A stretch of DNA of 36,056 bases, taken from contig JAFGOM010000037.1 of NCBI GenBank assembly GCA_016926505.1, positions 1-36,056 on the forward strand. Reading direction: 5' to 3'. Positions within the stretch are counted from its first letter, which is position 1, and every line of letters starts with the position of its first letter. The notes beneath the pieces are model-generated. The model searched no databases, was not told the DNA's origin, and saw only the letters and a program-made list of their open reading frames with translations. Source of the DNA: Methanospirillaceae archaeon (GTDB lineage: Archaea > Halobacteriota > Methanomicrobia > Methanomicrobiales > Methanospirillaceae). Position numbers and translations under genes: made by a program. Positions 16,902-24,684 of this stretch are shown in pieces.

Positions 16902-16927
16902 CACCCTGCAGGGTGCACCTTTTATAG
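16902..16927 (+). promoter_or_regulatory. RPA promoter with 14-bp palindrome
   Basis: CACCCTGCAGGGTG (16902-16915) is a perfect palindrome four bases upstream of a TATA box TTTTATAG (16920-16927). The predicted start near 16950 fits the ATG at 16961. The palindrome overlaps the BRE/upstream region, a place where an archaeal activator or repressor could act. Confidence 0.45.
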
Positions 16928-16960
16928 CCTTCTGATAAGATGGTAATGTGGAGATGTTAT

Positions 16961-19105
16961 ATGGAACCATCTGACGTAATACACAGGATCTCCGAGAAAT
17001 TTGCATTACTGGGTCATCCCATTGACCAGAAACAACTGACCGAGAGATTGAACCGGCTGACTGATGAATTTGGCATTCCCCTGCCTGAAGCGGAACGGAC
17101 ACTGGTGAGTGACTTCTCGCGACAATTTAATCTTCCGGAAGGAGGTACAGCAGGAAAACAGGAGAAAACAGGAAATTCTCTTGTTACACCGATAGCCGGA
17201 CTTGAACCGGAGACGTGGGTTACTCTTGAAGGAATGGTCACGGTCATCTTTCCGCCCCGGTCCCCGTCGATTGCACAAAGTGGTATCCTGGCCGATAAAA
17301 CCGGATCGGTCAGGTTCACCATATGGGCACGATCCAATGCACCCCCGGTCGAGACCGGTAAATGGTACCGGTTCTCTTCAGCGGTAACCGACGAGTACAA
17401 CGGGCAGGTCAACTTCAAGGTTCACGGAGGGACGACCATAACCCCTCTTGACAGTGATGAGATACCGGCCGATTCACCGGTCCCCATACAGGACCTCCGG
17501 GAAGGTCTCTGCACCGTCGAGGGCAGGGTAACAACGCTATTTCCACCCCGGTCCCCGTCGATCGCCCAGAGTGGTATTCTTGCTGATACCACAGGTACCA
17601 TTAATTTTACCATATGGGCAAATGCCGGTCTCCAGGAACTTAAAGAAGGAGAAACATACCAAATCCGCCATGGCCTCGTTGATCTCTACAACGGGAGGCC
17701 TGGATTAAAGGCACAACAGGGGACCATCATCGCACCGGTATCCGATACAGCCAGGGTTACAACACCGGTATCGGTAACACCCATCGGATCTGCCACGAGC
17801 GGTATTGTTACCCTCGAAGGGATGGTTGTTGCGTCTTCGCACCCGGCATCCGAGGCGCTCAGACAGACCGGGACGATTGCTGATAACAGCGGAGCCATCA
17901 GGTTTGCCATCAGGGGTGCTGATGAGTCAGAAGAACTCAAAGACAATACCTGGTACCGGATTGAAGGTGCAGTCATTGACCAGTATCGCGGGGCATTACA
18001 TGCAAGGATTACAAAAGATACCATTGCAACCGTAATATCAGGGGAACAGACACTCAACCCTGCCTTTTCTCCTATCGATCAACTAAAACCCGGTGTTTCC
18101 TGCATCAGGGCAAAAATGGTACAGGACTGGGAAACCAATCATGAACGTATGCTCCAGTCAGGAATTGTCGGAGATGAGACAGGAACCATCAGGTTTGTAA
18201 CCTGGCAGGATCCGCAGGCTGAACGGCTGAAACCTGATACGGTCTACCGGATTTACTGGGCAGCCGTCGATGAGTATAACGGTCAGCTCTCACTTACCTT
18301 GTCAGATTCGGCACTGATCGAGGAACCGGGTGACATCGAGGTAAAATCCGAGAGCCAGGAAGTGACCGGTGCACTCGTGCATATCTCTCCTGGTTCCGGA
18401 CTCATCAGACGGTGCCCGGTTGAAGGATGCGGGCGTGTTCTTTCACGCCAGAATTTCTGCCAGGTGCATGAATTTCAGCCTGAATATACCTATGACCTGC
18501 GAATCAAGGGATGGATAGACAATGGCCGCCAGACCTGGGATACCATCATCGGGTGTGAAGCGGTCCTGCATCTTACCGGCCTTTCCATTGATCAGGCAAA
18601 AGAGATGGCAGAGAATAATCCTTTAGGTCCTGAGACTGTTTTTTATCACATCTACGAGATGCTGCTCGGGCGATACTTCAGATGTACCGGACGGGTTATT
18701 GAGAACCGGCTTTTTGCGAAAGGGTGTGAACTGCTTTCCGTAAGTCAGAACCGGCTTTTCGAACTGATAAATCGTGCCAACGCAGGTAAACCCAGTGAGA
18801 ATATCAGGAATAAAGAGGATAGCGAAGAGATAAGTCCTTCATCTGACGGTAAAATTTTTCAGGGAAACGAACCCTTCAGAGAACCGGAACTACACCCCGG
18901 CGGGCAGGATAATAACGAACAAAAAACCGTTCCTGCTCCCGGATCAAAAGCAGATGTTGGAGATCTGCAGGATGTAACTGATTCCCGGATTAACACGGGT
19001 TTCTCCCCTGCCTCGGTCCATGAACCCATGGAAGATTATGAGACAGAGTCATATGACCGTGATAATGAGGATGAATGGATGGAATCATACCGGGAGGAGG
19101 AATAG
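16961..19105 (+). CDS. Replication protein A (ssDNA-binding, four OB folds plus zinc finger)
   Basis: A 714-residue single-stranded DNA-binding protein acting in replication and repair. Start at MEPSDVIHRISEKF has GGAG 8 bases upstream; an earlier ATG at 16940 would lie before the predicted transcript start. After a helical N-terminus, four OB folds follow at about 85-165, 183-260, 278-363 and 373-460. OB1 and OB2 share the near-identical block FPPRSPSIAQSGILAD, showing recent duplication. A zinc finger CPVEGCGRVLSRQNFCQVH (C-x4-C-x9-C-x2-H) at about 484-502 begins the C-terminal OB region (to about 605). The last 110 residues are acidic and disordered. The RPA-associated protein follows with no gap. 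Confidence 0.9.
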   Translation: MEPSDVIHRISEKFALLGHPIDQKQLTERLNRLTDEFGIPLPEAERTLVSDFSRQFNLPEGGTAGKQEKTGNSLVTPIAGLEPETWVTLEGMVTVIFPPRSPSIAQSGILADKTGSVRFTIWARSNAPPVETGKWYRFSSAVTDEYNGQVNFKVHGGTTITPLDSDEIPADSPVPIQDLREGLCTVEGRVTTLFPPRSPSIAQSGILADTTGTINFTIWANAGLQELKEGETYQIRHGLVDLYNGRPGLKAQQGTIIAPVSDTARVTTPVSVTPIGSATSGIVTLEGMVVASSHPASEALRQTGTIADNSGAIRFAIRGADESEELKDNTWYRIEGAVIDQYRGALHARITKDTIATVISGEQTLNPAFSPIDQLKPGVSCIRAKMVQDWETNHERMLQSGIVGDETGTIRFVTWQDPQAERLKPDTVYRIYWAAVDEYNGQLSLTLSDSALIEEPGDIEVKSESQEVTGALVHISPGSGLIRRCPVEGCGRVLSRQNFCQVHEFQPEYTYDLRIKGWIDNGRQTWDTIIGCEAVLHLTGLSIDQAKEMAENNPLGPETVFYHIYEMLLGRYFRCTGRVIENRLFAKGCELLSVSQNRLFELINRANAGKPSENIRNKEDSEEISPSSDGKIFQGNEPFREPELHPGGQDNNEQKTVPAPGSKADVGDLQDVTDSRINTGFSPASVHEPMEDYETESYDRDNEDEWMESYREEE

Positions 19106-19687
19106 ATGGCAGCACCACAGAACACAATGACACGCAGGTATGAACGTGAACCGGCACGACGGGTATTTGCAGCCGAACTGAGAGAGACAACATACCAGTT
19201 CAAGGACGGTACCGAGGAGATGAGCCCGTCATATATCCTCCTGCCCACCGGGGAGCGTTGCAACCGGGTATTTATCGTAGGCACCATCACCGAGAAGAGA
19301 CGATCAGAGGGGGAGAATGTCTTTTACCAGATCCGCATCGTTGATCCGACCGGTACATTCTTTATCTCTGCAGGCAGTTACCAGCCTGAAGCACTGCAAC
19401 AGCTGTCATCTATCGAGACCCCTGAGTTTGTCGCAGTTATCGGAAAACCGAACCTCTTTGAGTCACCTGACGGAAGAACACTCATATCAGTCAGGGCAGA
19501 GTCTATCACGAAAGTCGATCGGAGTGTTCGCGACTGCTGGATCCTGGATGCCGCTGAACGAACTCTTGAGAGGATAGAGGCGACAGAAACCACACCTGAC
19601 CGCCAGACGGCACAGGAAAAATATCCGCAACGCCCTGAGGTATGGTACCGCATCATCAGTGACGCTCTTGCAACTGTCGAGATGTAG
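19106..19687 (+). CDS. RPA-associated OB-fold protein (COG3390)
   Basis: A 193-residue protein of the family encoded next to archaeal RPA genes, thought to form part of the RPA complex. An OB-fold spans about 45-140 (RVFIVGTITEKRRSEGENVFYQIRIVDPTG and the AVIGKPN strand). The N-terminus MTRRYEREPARRVFAAEL is typical of the family. The ATG directly abuts the TAG stop of RPA and a GGGAGGAGG ribosome site lies inside the RPA end, so translation is coupled. Binding to RPA is known for haloarchaeal homologues; here it is inferred from family and position. Confidence 0.88.
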   Translation: MAAPQNTMTRRYEREPARRVFAAELRETTYQFKDGTEEMSPSYILLPTGERCNRVFIVGTITEKRRSEGENVFYQIRIVDPTGTFFISAGSYQPEALQQLSSIETPEFVAVIGKPNLFESPDGRTLISVRAESITKVDRSVRDCWILDAAERTLERIEATETTPDRQTAQEKYPQRPEVWYRIISDALATVEM

Positions 19688-19763
19688 GAACTCACTACCG
19701 CGGATCCGTGTCAGCAGGAACAGATCCCTTTTTTTGCACCCTGATGAAAAACTGATATTTCTT

Positions 19764-21641
19764 TTATTCGTTGATAAACTCACGAAATTCACGAAGAAGA
19801 TACTGGTATTTCATCGTGTGTTTCATGATGTAGATGAAAATGACCAGTCCGAATATGTTGATAACTACATCAGAAAGGACATAATGAGTAAGGAAAAACT
19901 GTATCTCATCAAAAGACGGGAGCAGGAACAATGGATACAGAATACAGATGGCGATTAACTCAACAATAATCGGGATGGTGATCGCCCGCAGGTACGTTAT
20001 CCTTCCCTTCCAGCGCAGCCGTAAATACCCTGCGATAAGTCCTGCCAGAAGCATGATGATTCCGTCAATAAGGCCGTCCGGGCTCATCCCTGAGTGATAA
20101 ACCGCAAATAAGCCTCCTATCAGACCCACAATTCCTCCAACCACCGGTCCGGCAAAAAGACCGGCGATCATCGGTGCGAGTTCTCCGAAGTTAAAGACAG
20201 CCTCGCCAATCATCTCACCACGGTATACTCCGTACATGGAAAGACCGGAGAAGATGAGAATAAACCAGATGAGATCCGTTCTTCCTGCAGTACTCCTCTG
20301 AATCTTCTCAAAAAGGGTGGTATGGGTAAGACCATAAAAAAAGATAGCAACAAGAGCCAGTCTCTCTATCATGGGAAGACCATAGGTGAGGATTCCCTCT
20401 TCCATCATCAGTGCAATGAACAGAAAGAGAGAACTGCCACATATCATAACGGCTGCCCAGGTTCGTGACCCCCGTGCATAGAGAGGGAGAGTCAGATCAA
20501 GGTACAGGATCATAAACCCGATAATGGCGAACATAATAGAGGATAATGCTGCAACATGGTGAATTACCGTCCGGGGGTCACCAAAGGTAGCGGTTATCAC
20601 GATGAGGATCGAGAACAAGATAAGAACTGACCGGTACAGCATCCGTTCACTGACAGAAGTGTTCGTGGTTCTCCTGATAATGGAAGAGACTGCACGAGCC
20701 CGGCCGTCCATCCCTGAAAGAACTGCAGCAAAAAGGATAAGAAATCCGGTGAGCAGAAAGACGGTTGACCCATAGGGAATGTATGATACAATGTAGAGGA
20801 TCTGTGCCGTTATCATATCAAAGGAGAGCATCTCTTCCGGCCCGAGGTAGGAGGTTGAAAATCCGACCAGGCCCATGGTAAAAAAGACAATACAGAGAAG
20901 TGCTACGAGAATAAATGCCAGACCGAGATCGATATTAACACTCCGCATGTACTTCGCGAAATTCGATTCCGAATGACTTTCTTTTGTCTTTTCATGAAGC
21001 CATACCGAGTACAGCAACAGGTTCAGACCGGCTCCCACGGTTCCCATCAGAGCCATGATATCAAAGAGTGAACCCTTTGGTATGGATGGAATAAAACCTG
21101 ATAAAATGGCAGGGAGAGGAACGAAAAAAGAAGTAAGACTGTAGGCTATACCACAGAAGAGTATCACAGCCATGAGGGTAATGCACAGTTCCAGCCGCTC
21201 ATACTCTCCACTCCACAGGATAATGAGAATACAGGAAAGTGCAATAAGAACGAGAAAGAGCGTACTGTTCCACCCGGGGATCAGGTAATCAAGGAATATC
21301 GCCCCAAGATACAGCATACCCCCAAGGGCAGTCATCTCCATGAAATAGATAAGGGTTATGAACAGAACTTCCCAGTTTTTTGGCCCGGGAATTTTGGAAA
21401 GGCCATAAAAGATGGTCTCTCCGGTGGCAAGGGTGTACCGGGCGATACCATTGACAAATGCAAACTTAAACACAAGGGTAACTGCAACAACCCAGAGGAG
21501 GGCATACCCGAAATGAGAGCCGAATTCAATAATTTCAGCGATGCCACTCTCTCCTGCTGCACCGATAGCAAGGATAAGGCCGGGACCGAAGAAGAAGAGA
21601 TATTGTCGCAGATATCTGCGAATACTACCTAAAAATCCCAT
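19764..21641 (-). CDS. Nramp-like transporter fused to a LytS-type 5TM domain
   Basis: A 625-residue integral membrane protein. Residues 15-445 follow the Nramp layout (GPGLILAIGAAGESG in helix 1; GTVGAGLNLLLYSVWLHE in helix 6). Canonical Nramp metal ligands are missing: the helix-1 DPGN is GESG (30-33) and the helix-6 MPHN is AGLN (204-207). Residues about 472-610 add a second membrane unit with NFGELAPMIAGLFAGPVVGG and IDGIIMLLAGLIAGYLRLRW, the pattern of the 5TM-5TMR domain of LytS/BtsS-type sensor kinases, here without any kinase. Metal transport in the usual way seems unlikely; substrate is unknown. It is 75 bases downstream of, and co-oriented with, a LivJ-like binding protein gene, probably one transcript. 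Confidence 0.75.
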   Translation of the reverse strand: MGFLGSIRRYLRQYLFFFGPGLILAIGAAGESGIAEIIEFGSHFGYALLWVVAVTLVFKFAFVNGIARYTLATGETIFYGLSKIPGPKNWEVLFITLIYFMEMTALGGMLYLGAIFLDYLIPGWNSTLFLVLIALSCILIILWSGEYERLELCITLMAVILFCGIAYSLTSFFVPLPAILSGFIPSIPKGSLFDIMALMGTVGAGLNLLLYSVWLHEKTKESHSESNFAKYMRSVNIDLGLAFILVALLCIVFFTMGLVGFSTSYLGPEEMLSFDMITAQILYIVSYIPYGSTVFLLTGFLILFAAVLSGMDGRARAVSSIIRRTTNTSVSERMLYRSVLILFSILIVITATFGDPRTVIHHVAALSSIMFAIIGFMILYLDLTLPLYARGSRTWAAVMICGSSLFLFIALMMEEGILTYGLPMIERLALVAIFFYGLTHTTLFEKIQRSTAGRTDLIWFILIFSGLSMYGVYRGEMIGEAVFNFGELAPMIAGLFAGPVVGGIVGLIGGLFAVYHSGMSPDGLIDGIIMLLAGLIAGYLRLRWKGRITYLRAITIPIIVELIAICILYPLFLLPSFDEIQFFLTHYVLSDVVINIFGLVIFIYIMKHTMKYQYLLREFREFINE

Positions 21642-21716
21642 CTATTCATTCACCCTGAAGCAAAAAATCAAAATAATCTCCGTTCATAATCCCTGCTGTT
21701 CGTGCCATATTCTTCT

Positions 21717-22901
21717 TTAATGATCGAAATCCACGGAAAATGCCAGTTCATTCCGGTTTACCGACTTCCATTCACCGTCTGTAAGCCTTACAACATCAAA
21801 CAACGGAGCGATATCTCCGTTTTTATCAAATGACTTCGGTCCGGTGATGCCGATATCCCTGACAGAAAAGAGGATATCCCTGATAGCCTCGCTGTCATAA
21901 CCCGCTACCGGGATTGCAAGACTCACTATCCGGATCGTGTCATACCCGTATCCGGAGAGAAAATCAGGCTCATATCCGTACCGGTCAAAGAATTTTTTCT
22001 CAAAATCAGGAGAGAAGAGACGTGAGGAAGAGAGTGTTGCGGTAAACCCTTCTGAAGAAGGGTAGGTATCAAGAATGAACTTGTCATTGACCACCGATTC
22101 ATCGCCAAACCAGGAACATAAAAGATCAGCGTCTGCAGCCTGGGTTACAATCCCTGCAGATTCGCTGAGGTACCCGAATAGAATCACGGTGTCGGCACAG
22201 GTATCCTTAAGATGAGCAATTTGCTCGGAAAAATCAGCCTGGTTCCGGGGAAAAGAGATGGATGTCAGGTTTTTGCCGGGATTCATCTCATGATATACCT
22301 CTTCTGACACCTCATAGAGCCCATGACCATACGCATCATCCTGATAGAGAACCGTGAGGTTTTTATTATGATCTTTCTTGCTCTGCACCAGATGAACAAG
22401 CCCCCTTCCCTTGTACCGGTCTGATGCTATCGTCCGGAATACCCAGGGGGAGTATCCGGAAAGAATCGGAGTTGTTGCACCGGGTGAGATGAGTACAATC
22501 CGGTATGCATCGGCAAGCGGTGCCATCGCAAGGGTGTTATCGCTTGATACTGCACCGATAATCACAGGACATCCATTCTCTGCCGCCTGCCGGAATGCTT
22601 CGACTGATCTGTCAGCATTACTTCCGTTGTCATAATACAAAACCCGTAACTCTCTCCCTGAAATCCCGCCATTTTCATTTATCCCGGCAACAGCCATCTC
22701 AATTCCATCCCTGACATGAGATCCGTACTCAGAGATACTGCCGGTGAGGGGGAGAACCGCTCCAATCTCTATGATATCAGGCAGGTTTTTCGGGGTGAGA
22801 GGATCGAATAAAACCAGGTATGAAAGAGAGAGAACCACCACAAGGATAGATACAAAAATGAAGGTAATTTTTGACTCGAAAGAGAGGGGTGGGAGATCCA
22901 T
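21717..22901 (-). CDS. Membrane-anchored LivJ-like (Peripla_BP_6) substrate-binding protein
   Basis: A 394-residue protein with one N-terminal membrane helix (about 11-32) and a type-1 periplasmic binding fold outside the cell: EIGAVLPLTGSISEYGSHVR (45-64), GIEMAVAGINENGGI, and VIIGAVSSDNTLAMAPLADA are characteristic of branched-chain amino acid and amide binding proteins. The helix has no lipobox cysteine, so it is anchored by the helix. No LivHMGF permease or ATPase genes adjoin it, so it is an orphan whose only partner in the transcript is the Nramp-LytS fusion. A TTTTTTATA box at 22927-22935 (minus) lies about 26 bases before the ATG, predicting an almost leaderless mRNA. Confidence 0.85.
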   Translation of the reverse strand: MDLPPLSFESKITFIFVSILVVVLSLSYLVLFDPLTPKNLPDIIEIGAVLPLTGSISEYGSHVRDGIEMAVAGINENGGISGRELRVLYYDNGSNADRSVEAFRQAAENGCPVIIGAVSSDNTLAMAPLADAYRIVLISPGATTPILSGYSPWVFRTIASDRYKGRGLVHLVQSKKDHNKNLTVLYQDDAYGHGLYEVSEEVYHEMNPGKNLTSISFPRNQADFSEQIAHLKDTCADTVILFGYLSESAGIVTQAADADLLCSWFGDESVVNDKFILDTYPSSEGFTATLSSSRLFSPDFEKKFFDRYGYEPDFLSGYGYDTIRIVSLAIPVAGYDSEAIRDILFSVRDIGITGPKSFDKNGDIAPLFDVVRLTDGEWKSVNRNELAFSVDFDH

Positions 22902-22925
22902 CAGATATAGAGCTGTATCATTCCT

Positions 22926-22935
22926 CTATAAAAAA
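22926..22935 (-). promoter_or_regulatory. TATA box of the LivJ-like protein gene
   Basis: The minus strand reads TTTTTTATAG. Its distance to ATG 22901 predicts transcription from about 22903. The same bases read TATAAAAAA on the plus strand, so direction is not certain from sequence alone. Confidence 0.5.
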
Positions 22936-23052
22936 CCTGCAGAAGAAAAAACGCATGCTCGACTGATGAAGAAGGAATATGTTGCCTTTTTTTATTTTGA
23001 GAAGGGTACGCCTGCCAATGACTGTCTGAACTGTTATCGTGAGGATACAGAA

Positions 23053-23067
23053 TGAAAAAAGAAAAAG
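23053..23067 (-). terminator. U-rich terminator after ribB
   Basis: The minus strand reads T5 and T6 runs about 26-40 bases beyond the ribB stop, after a C/T-rich stretch. No hairpin is needed in archaea. Confidence 0.4.
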
Positions 23068-23092
23068 AGAGGGGAGGGGAAGGGATCCGGAT

Positions 23093-23767
23093 TTACGAAT
23101 CCTGCGTCTCTTCCCATAACGCCAGTACATCAGCCCCTTCAATAAAGGCGAGATGATGCTTCTCTGCATACCGTTTTGCATCCCGTTTTCTGAGGGCATC
23201 GCCGGTAGTATCATCAAGCATCTCACATATCGTTACTGCCGGAACAATACCTGCCATCTCTGCCATCGCAACCGATAACTCGGTCTGTCCATGCCGCTGG
23301 GAGAGAAGATGCTCTGCAGCGATAAGGATAGGTACATGTCCGGGAGTTCTGAATCCTGCAGAAAATGAAGGATTTTTGCCGTTTAAAGCATCTGCAACTA
23401 CTTCTGCAATCCTGTTTATGGTAAGGGTCCGATCCCGGTCAGTAATCCCGGTAAAGGTCTCACGGTGGTTCACCCAGAGAGAAAATGACGAGTTATTATG
23501 GGGATCATACGGGATCTCACCGATCTTCTCAACCATCGCACAGTTGCGGAGCACCTCCCGTGCAAACGGAATCCCGAGCTCCTGTGCTGCCCGGTGAGCA
23601 ATGGCAGTACAGATAAGACCCCCCCCGTCATGTCTCATCAGGCAGATATCCTCCCTTCTCACCCGGTCAGACCGGATTGCAAAATCTGTCTCCTGTTCCC
23701 GGTCATCAAAATCATACAGTAAAACCAACTCTCCTGCTGCTAACCGGCGTAACGCATCCTGTATCAC
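23093..23767 (-). CDS. ribB: 3,4-dihydroxy-2-butanone 4-phosphate synthase
   Basis: A 224-residue DHBP synthase. It converts ribulose 5-phosphate to the four-carbon unit of riboflavin plus formate. The acidic metal-binding loop YDFDDREQETDFAIRS (18-33) and RHDGGGLIC (45-53) are in place. Near the C-terminus RHGQTELSVAMAEMAG aligns with the bacterial GHTEA motif, with Gly-Gln instead of Gly-His order. The gene overlaps the riboflavin kinase gene upstream by 4 bases (ATGA), forming a two-gene flavin operon. Confidence 0.93.
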   Translation of the reverse strand: MIQDALRRLAAGELVLLYDFDDREQETDFAIRSDRVRREDICLMRHDGGGLICTAIAHRAAQELGIPFAREVLRNCAMVEKIGEIPYDPHNNSSFSLWVNHRETFTGITDRDRTLTINRIAEVVADALNGKNPSFSAGFRTPGHVPILIAAEHLLSQRHGQTELSVAMAEMAGIVPAVTICEMLDDTTGDALRKRDAKRYAEKHHLAFIEGADVLALWEETQDS

Positions 23768-24432
23768 AGGAGTACCTCCACGGTTACTTCATCTCCGTCA
23801 CTGACACAAAGACTCTCACGCAATCCTGTGGGAGCAATGACCTCGATGATATCTTCAGGATAATGACTTCTTCCGGGGACGATGATACCACAGGTGATAT
23901 CCTGTATCGTGCATCCGATGCACTGCACCTTTCCAAAAGTCCTTCCCTCTGATTCAAAGCCTTCAATCACATGCCAGTTACCCATCCCGAGACGTTTGCG
24001 AATCGCGACTGCTGCCGGACTGAGACGAATATTGAGTGTTCCGGGGTAGGGAGTAAACCCGAGATAGGTGTGAAATTGTCGGCAGTACGGAGCAAGACTC
24101 ATGTAATAGGCACCCTCACCGAGACCAGACTCCACGATTCCGGTAAGGATCTGTTTCATCTCTCCGGTACGCCCGAAGAGCCGGTAATAATCACAATATT
24201 CCTGCCTGAGTTCTGCTTCTCCTGCCCGGGTAATGAGAATCTGCTGTCCGTCCGGAACCAGGGAACGGGTAATATAATTCCCTGATTCAAGCGATTTCAG
24301 TCTCCGGGATGCGGTCTGAGGGCTAATCCCCAGTTCCTGACCGATTACCTGGGAATTAACAAGAACCGGGCTCATTAATCCGCCAAGGAGTGCTATTCGT
24401 TTCAGGCAGATCAGATCATCAGCCGCGAGCAT
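23764..24432 (-). CDS. ribK: CTP-dependent riboflavin kinase with N-terminal HTH (RbkR type)
   Basis: A 222-residue archaeal riboflavin kinase, which makes FMN using CTP. Residues 1-85 are a winged helix-turn-helix (IGQELGISPQTASRRLKSLE at 30-49), and 93-222 the kinase barrel with GLGEGAYYMS (103-112), PYPGTLNIRL (128-137) and VIAPTGLRES. Proteins with this fusion (RbkR) regulate archaeal riboflavin genes and make FMN as well, so self-regulation of the ribK-ribB operon is likely. The ATG lies about 22 bases after CATAAATAG (24454-24462), implying a leaderless mRNA, and an inverted repeat overlaps that box. Confidence 0.92.
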   Translation of the reverse strand: MLAADDLICLKRIALLGGLMSPVLVNSQVIGQELGISPQTASRRLKSLESGNYITRSLVPDGQQILITRAGEAELRQEYCDYYRLFGRTGEMKQILTGIVESGLGEGAYYMSLAPYCRQFHTYLGFTPYPGTLNIRLSPAAVAIRKRLGMGNWHVIEGFESEGRTFGKVQCIGCTIQDITCGIIVPGRSHYPEDIIEVIAPTGLRESLCVSDGDEVTVEVLL

Positions 24433-24435
24433 GAT

Positions 24436-24463
24436 TCATAATTGGGATGGATACTATTTATGA
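24436..24463 (-). promoter_or_regulatory. ribK promoter with candidate operator
   Basis: TCATAA (24436-24441) and TTATGA (24458-24463) are exact inverted repeats spanning the interval between the ATG and a TATA box (CATAAATAG, minus, 24462-24454). A regulator bound here would block TBP or the start site. The HTH of the ribK product is the obvious candidate; the 16-base spacer is wider than most operators. Confidence 0.3.
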
Positions 24464-24684
24464 GTTGTTGATTTTGAGAAGGTTATCAAAAATGGCGAGT
24501 AGTGCAGGATGACTCCCGTCCCGGATTTAAAGGAAGGTAAGAATCGATGAACCCTCTGCACGATATATTCCCGTTCCTGACAAAAAATACCGGTCAGGTG
24601 GTGAGACCACAATGAAAGAAGCCACCCATTATCTCCCAGTACTCACAACTCATTTCATTATCACAATAATAATGGAGATGATTC

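Noticed and set aside
22966-23055. 29-codon plus-strand ORF after a TATAAAAAA sequence
   Set aside because: The same A+T-rich element better serves the LivJ-like gene on the other strand; no ribosome site.
24546-24614. 22-codon ORF and a GTGG/CCAC hairpin before the histidine kinase gene
   Set aside because: Too short and unsupported; the hairpin has only four pairs.
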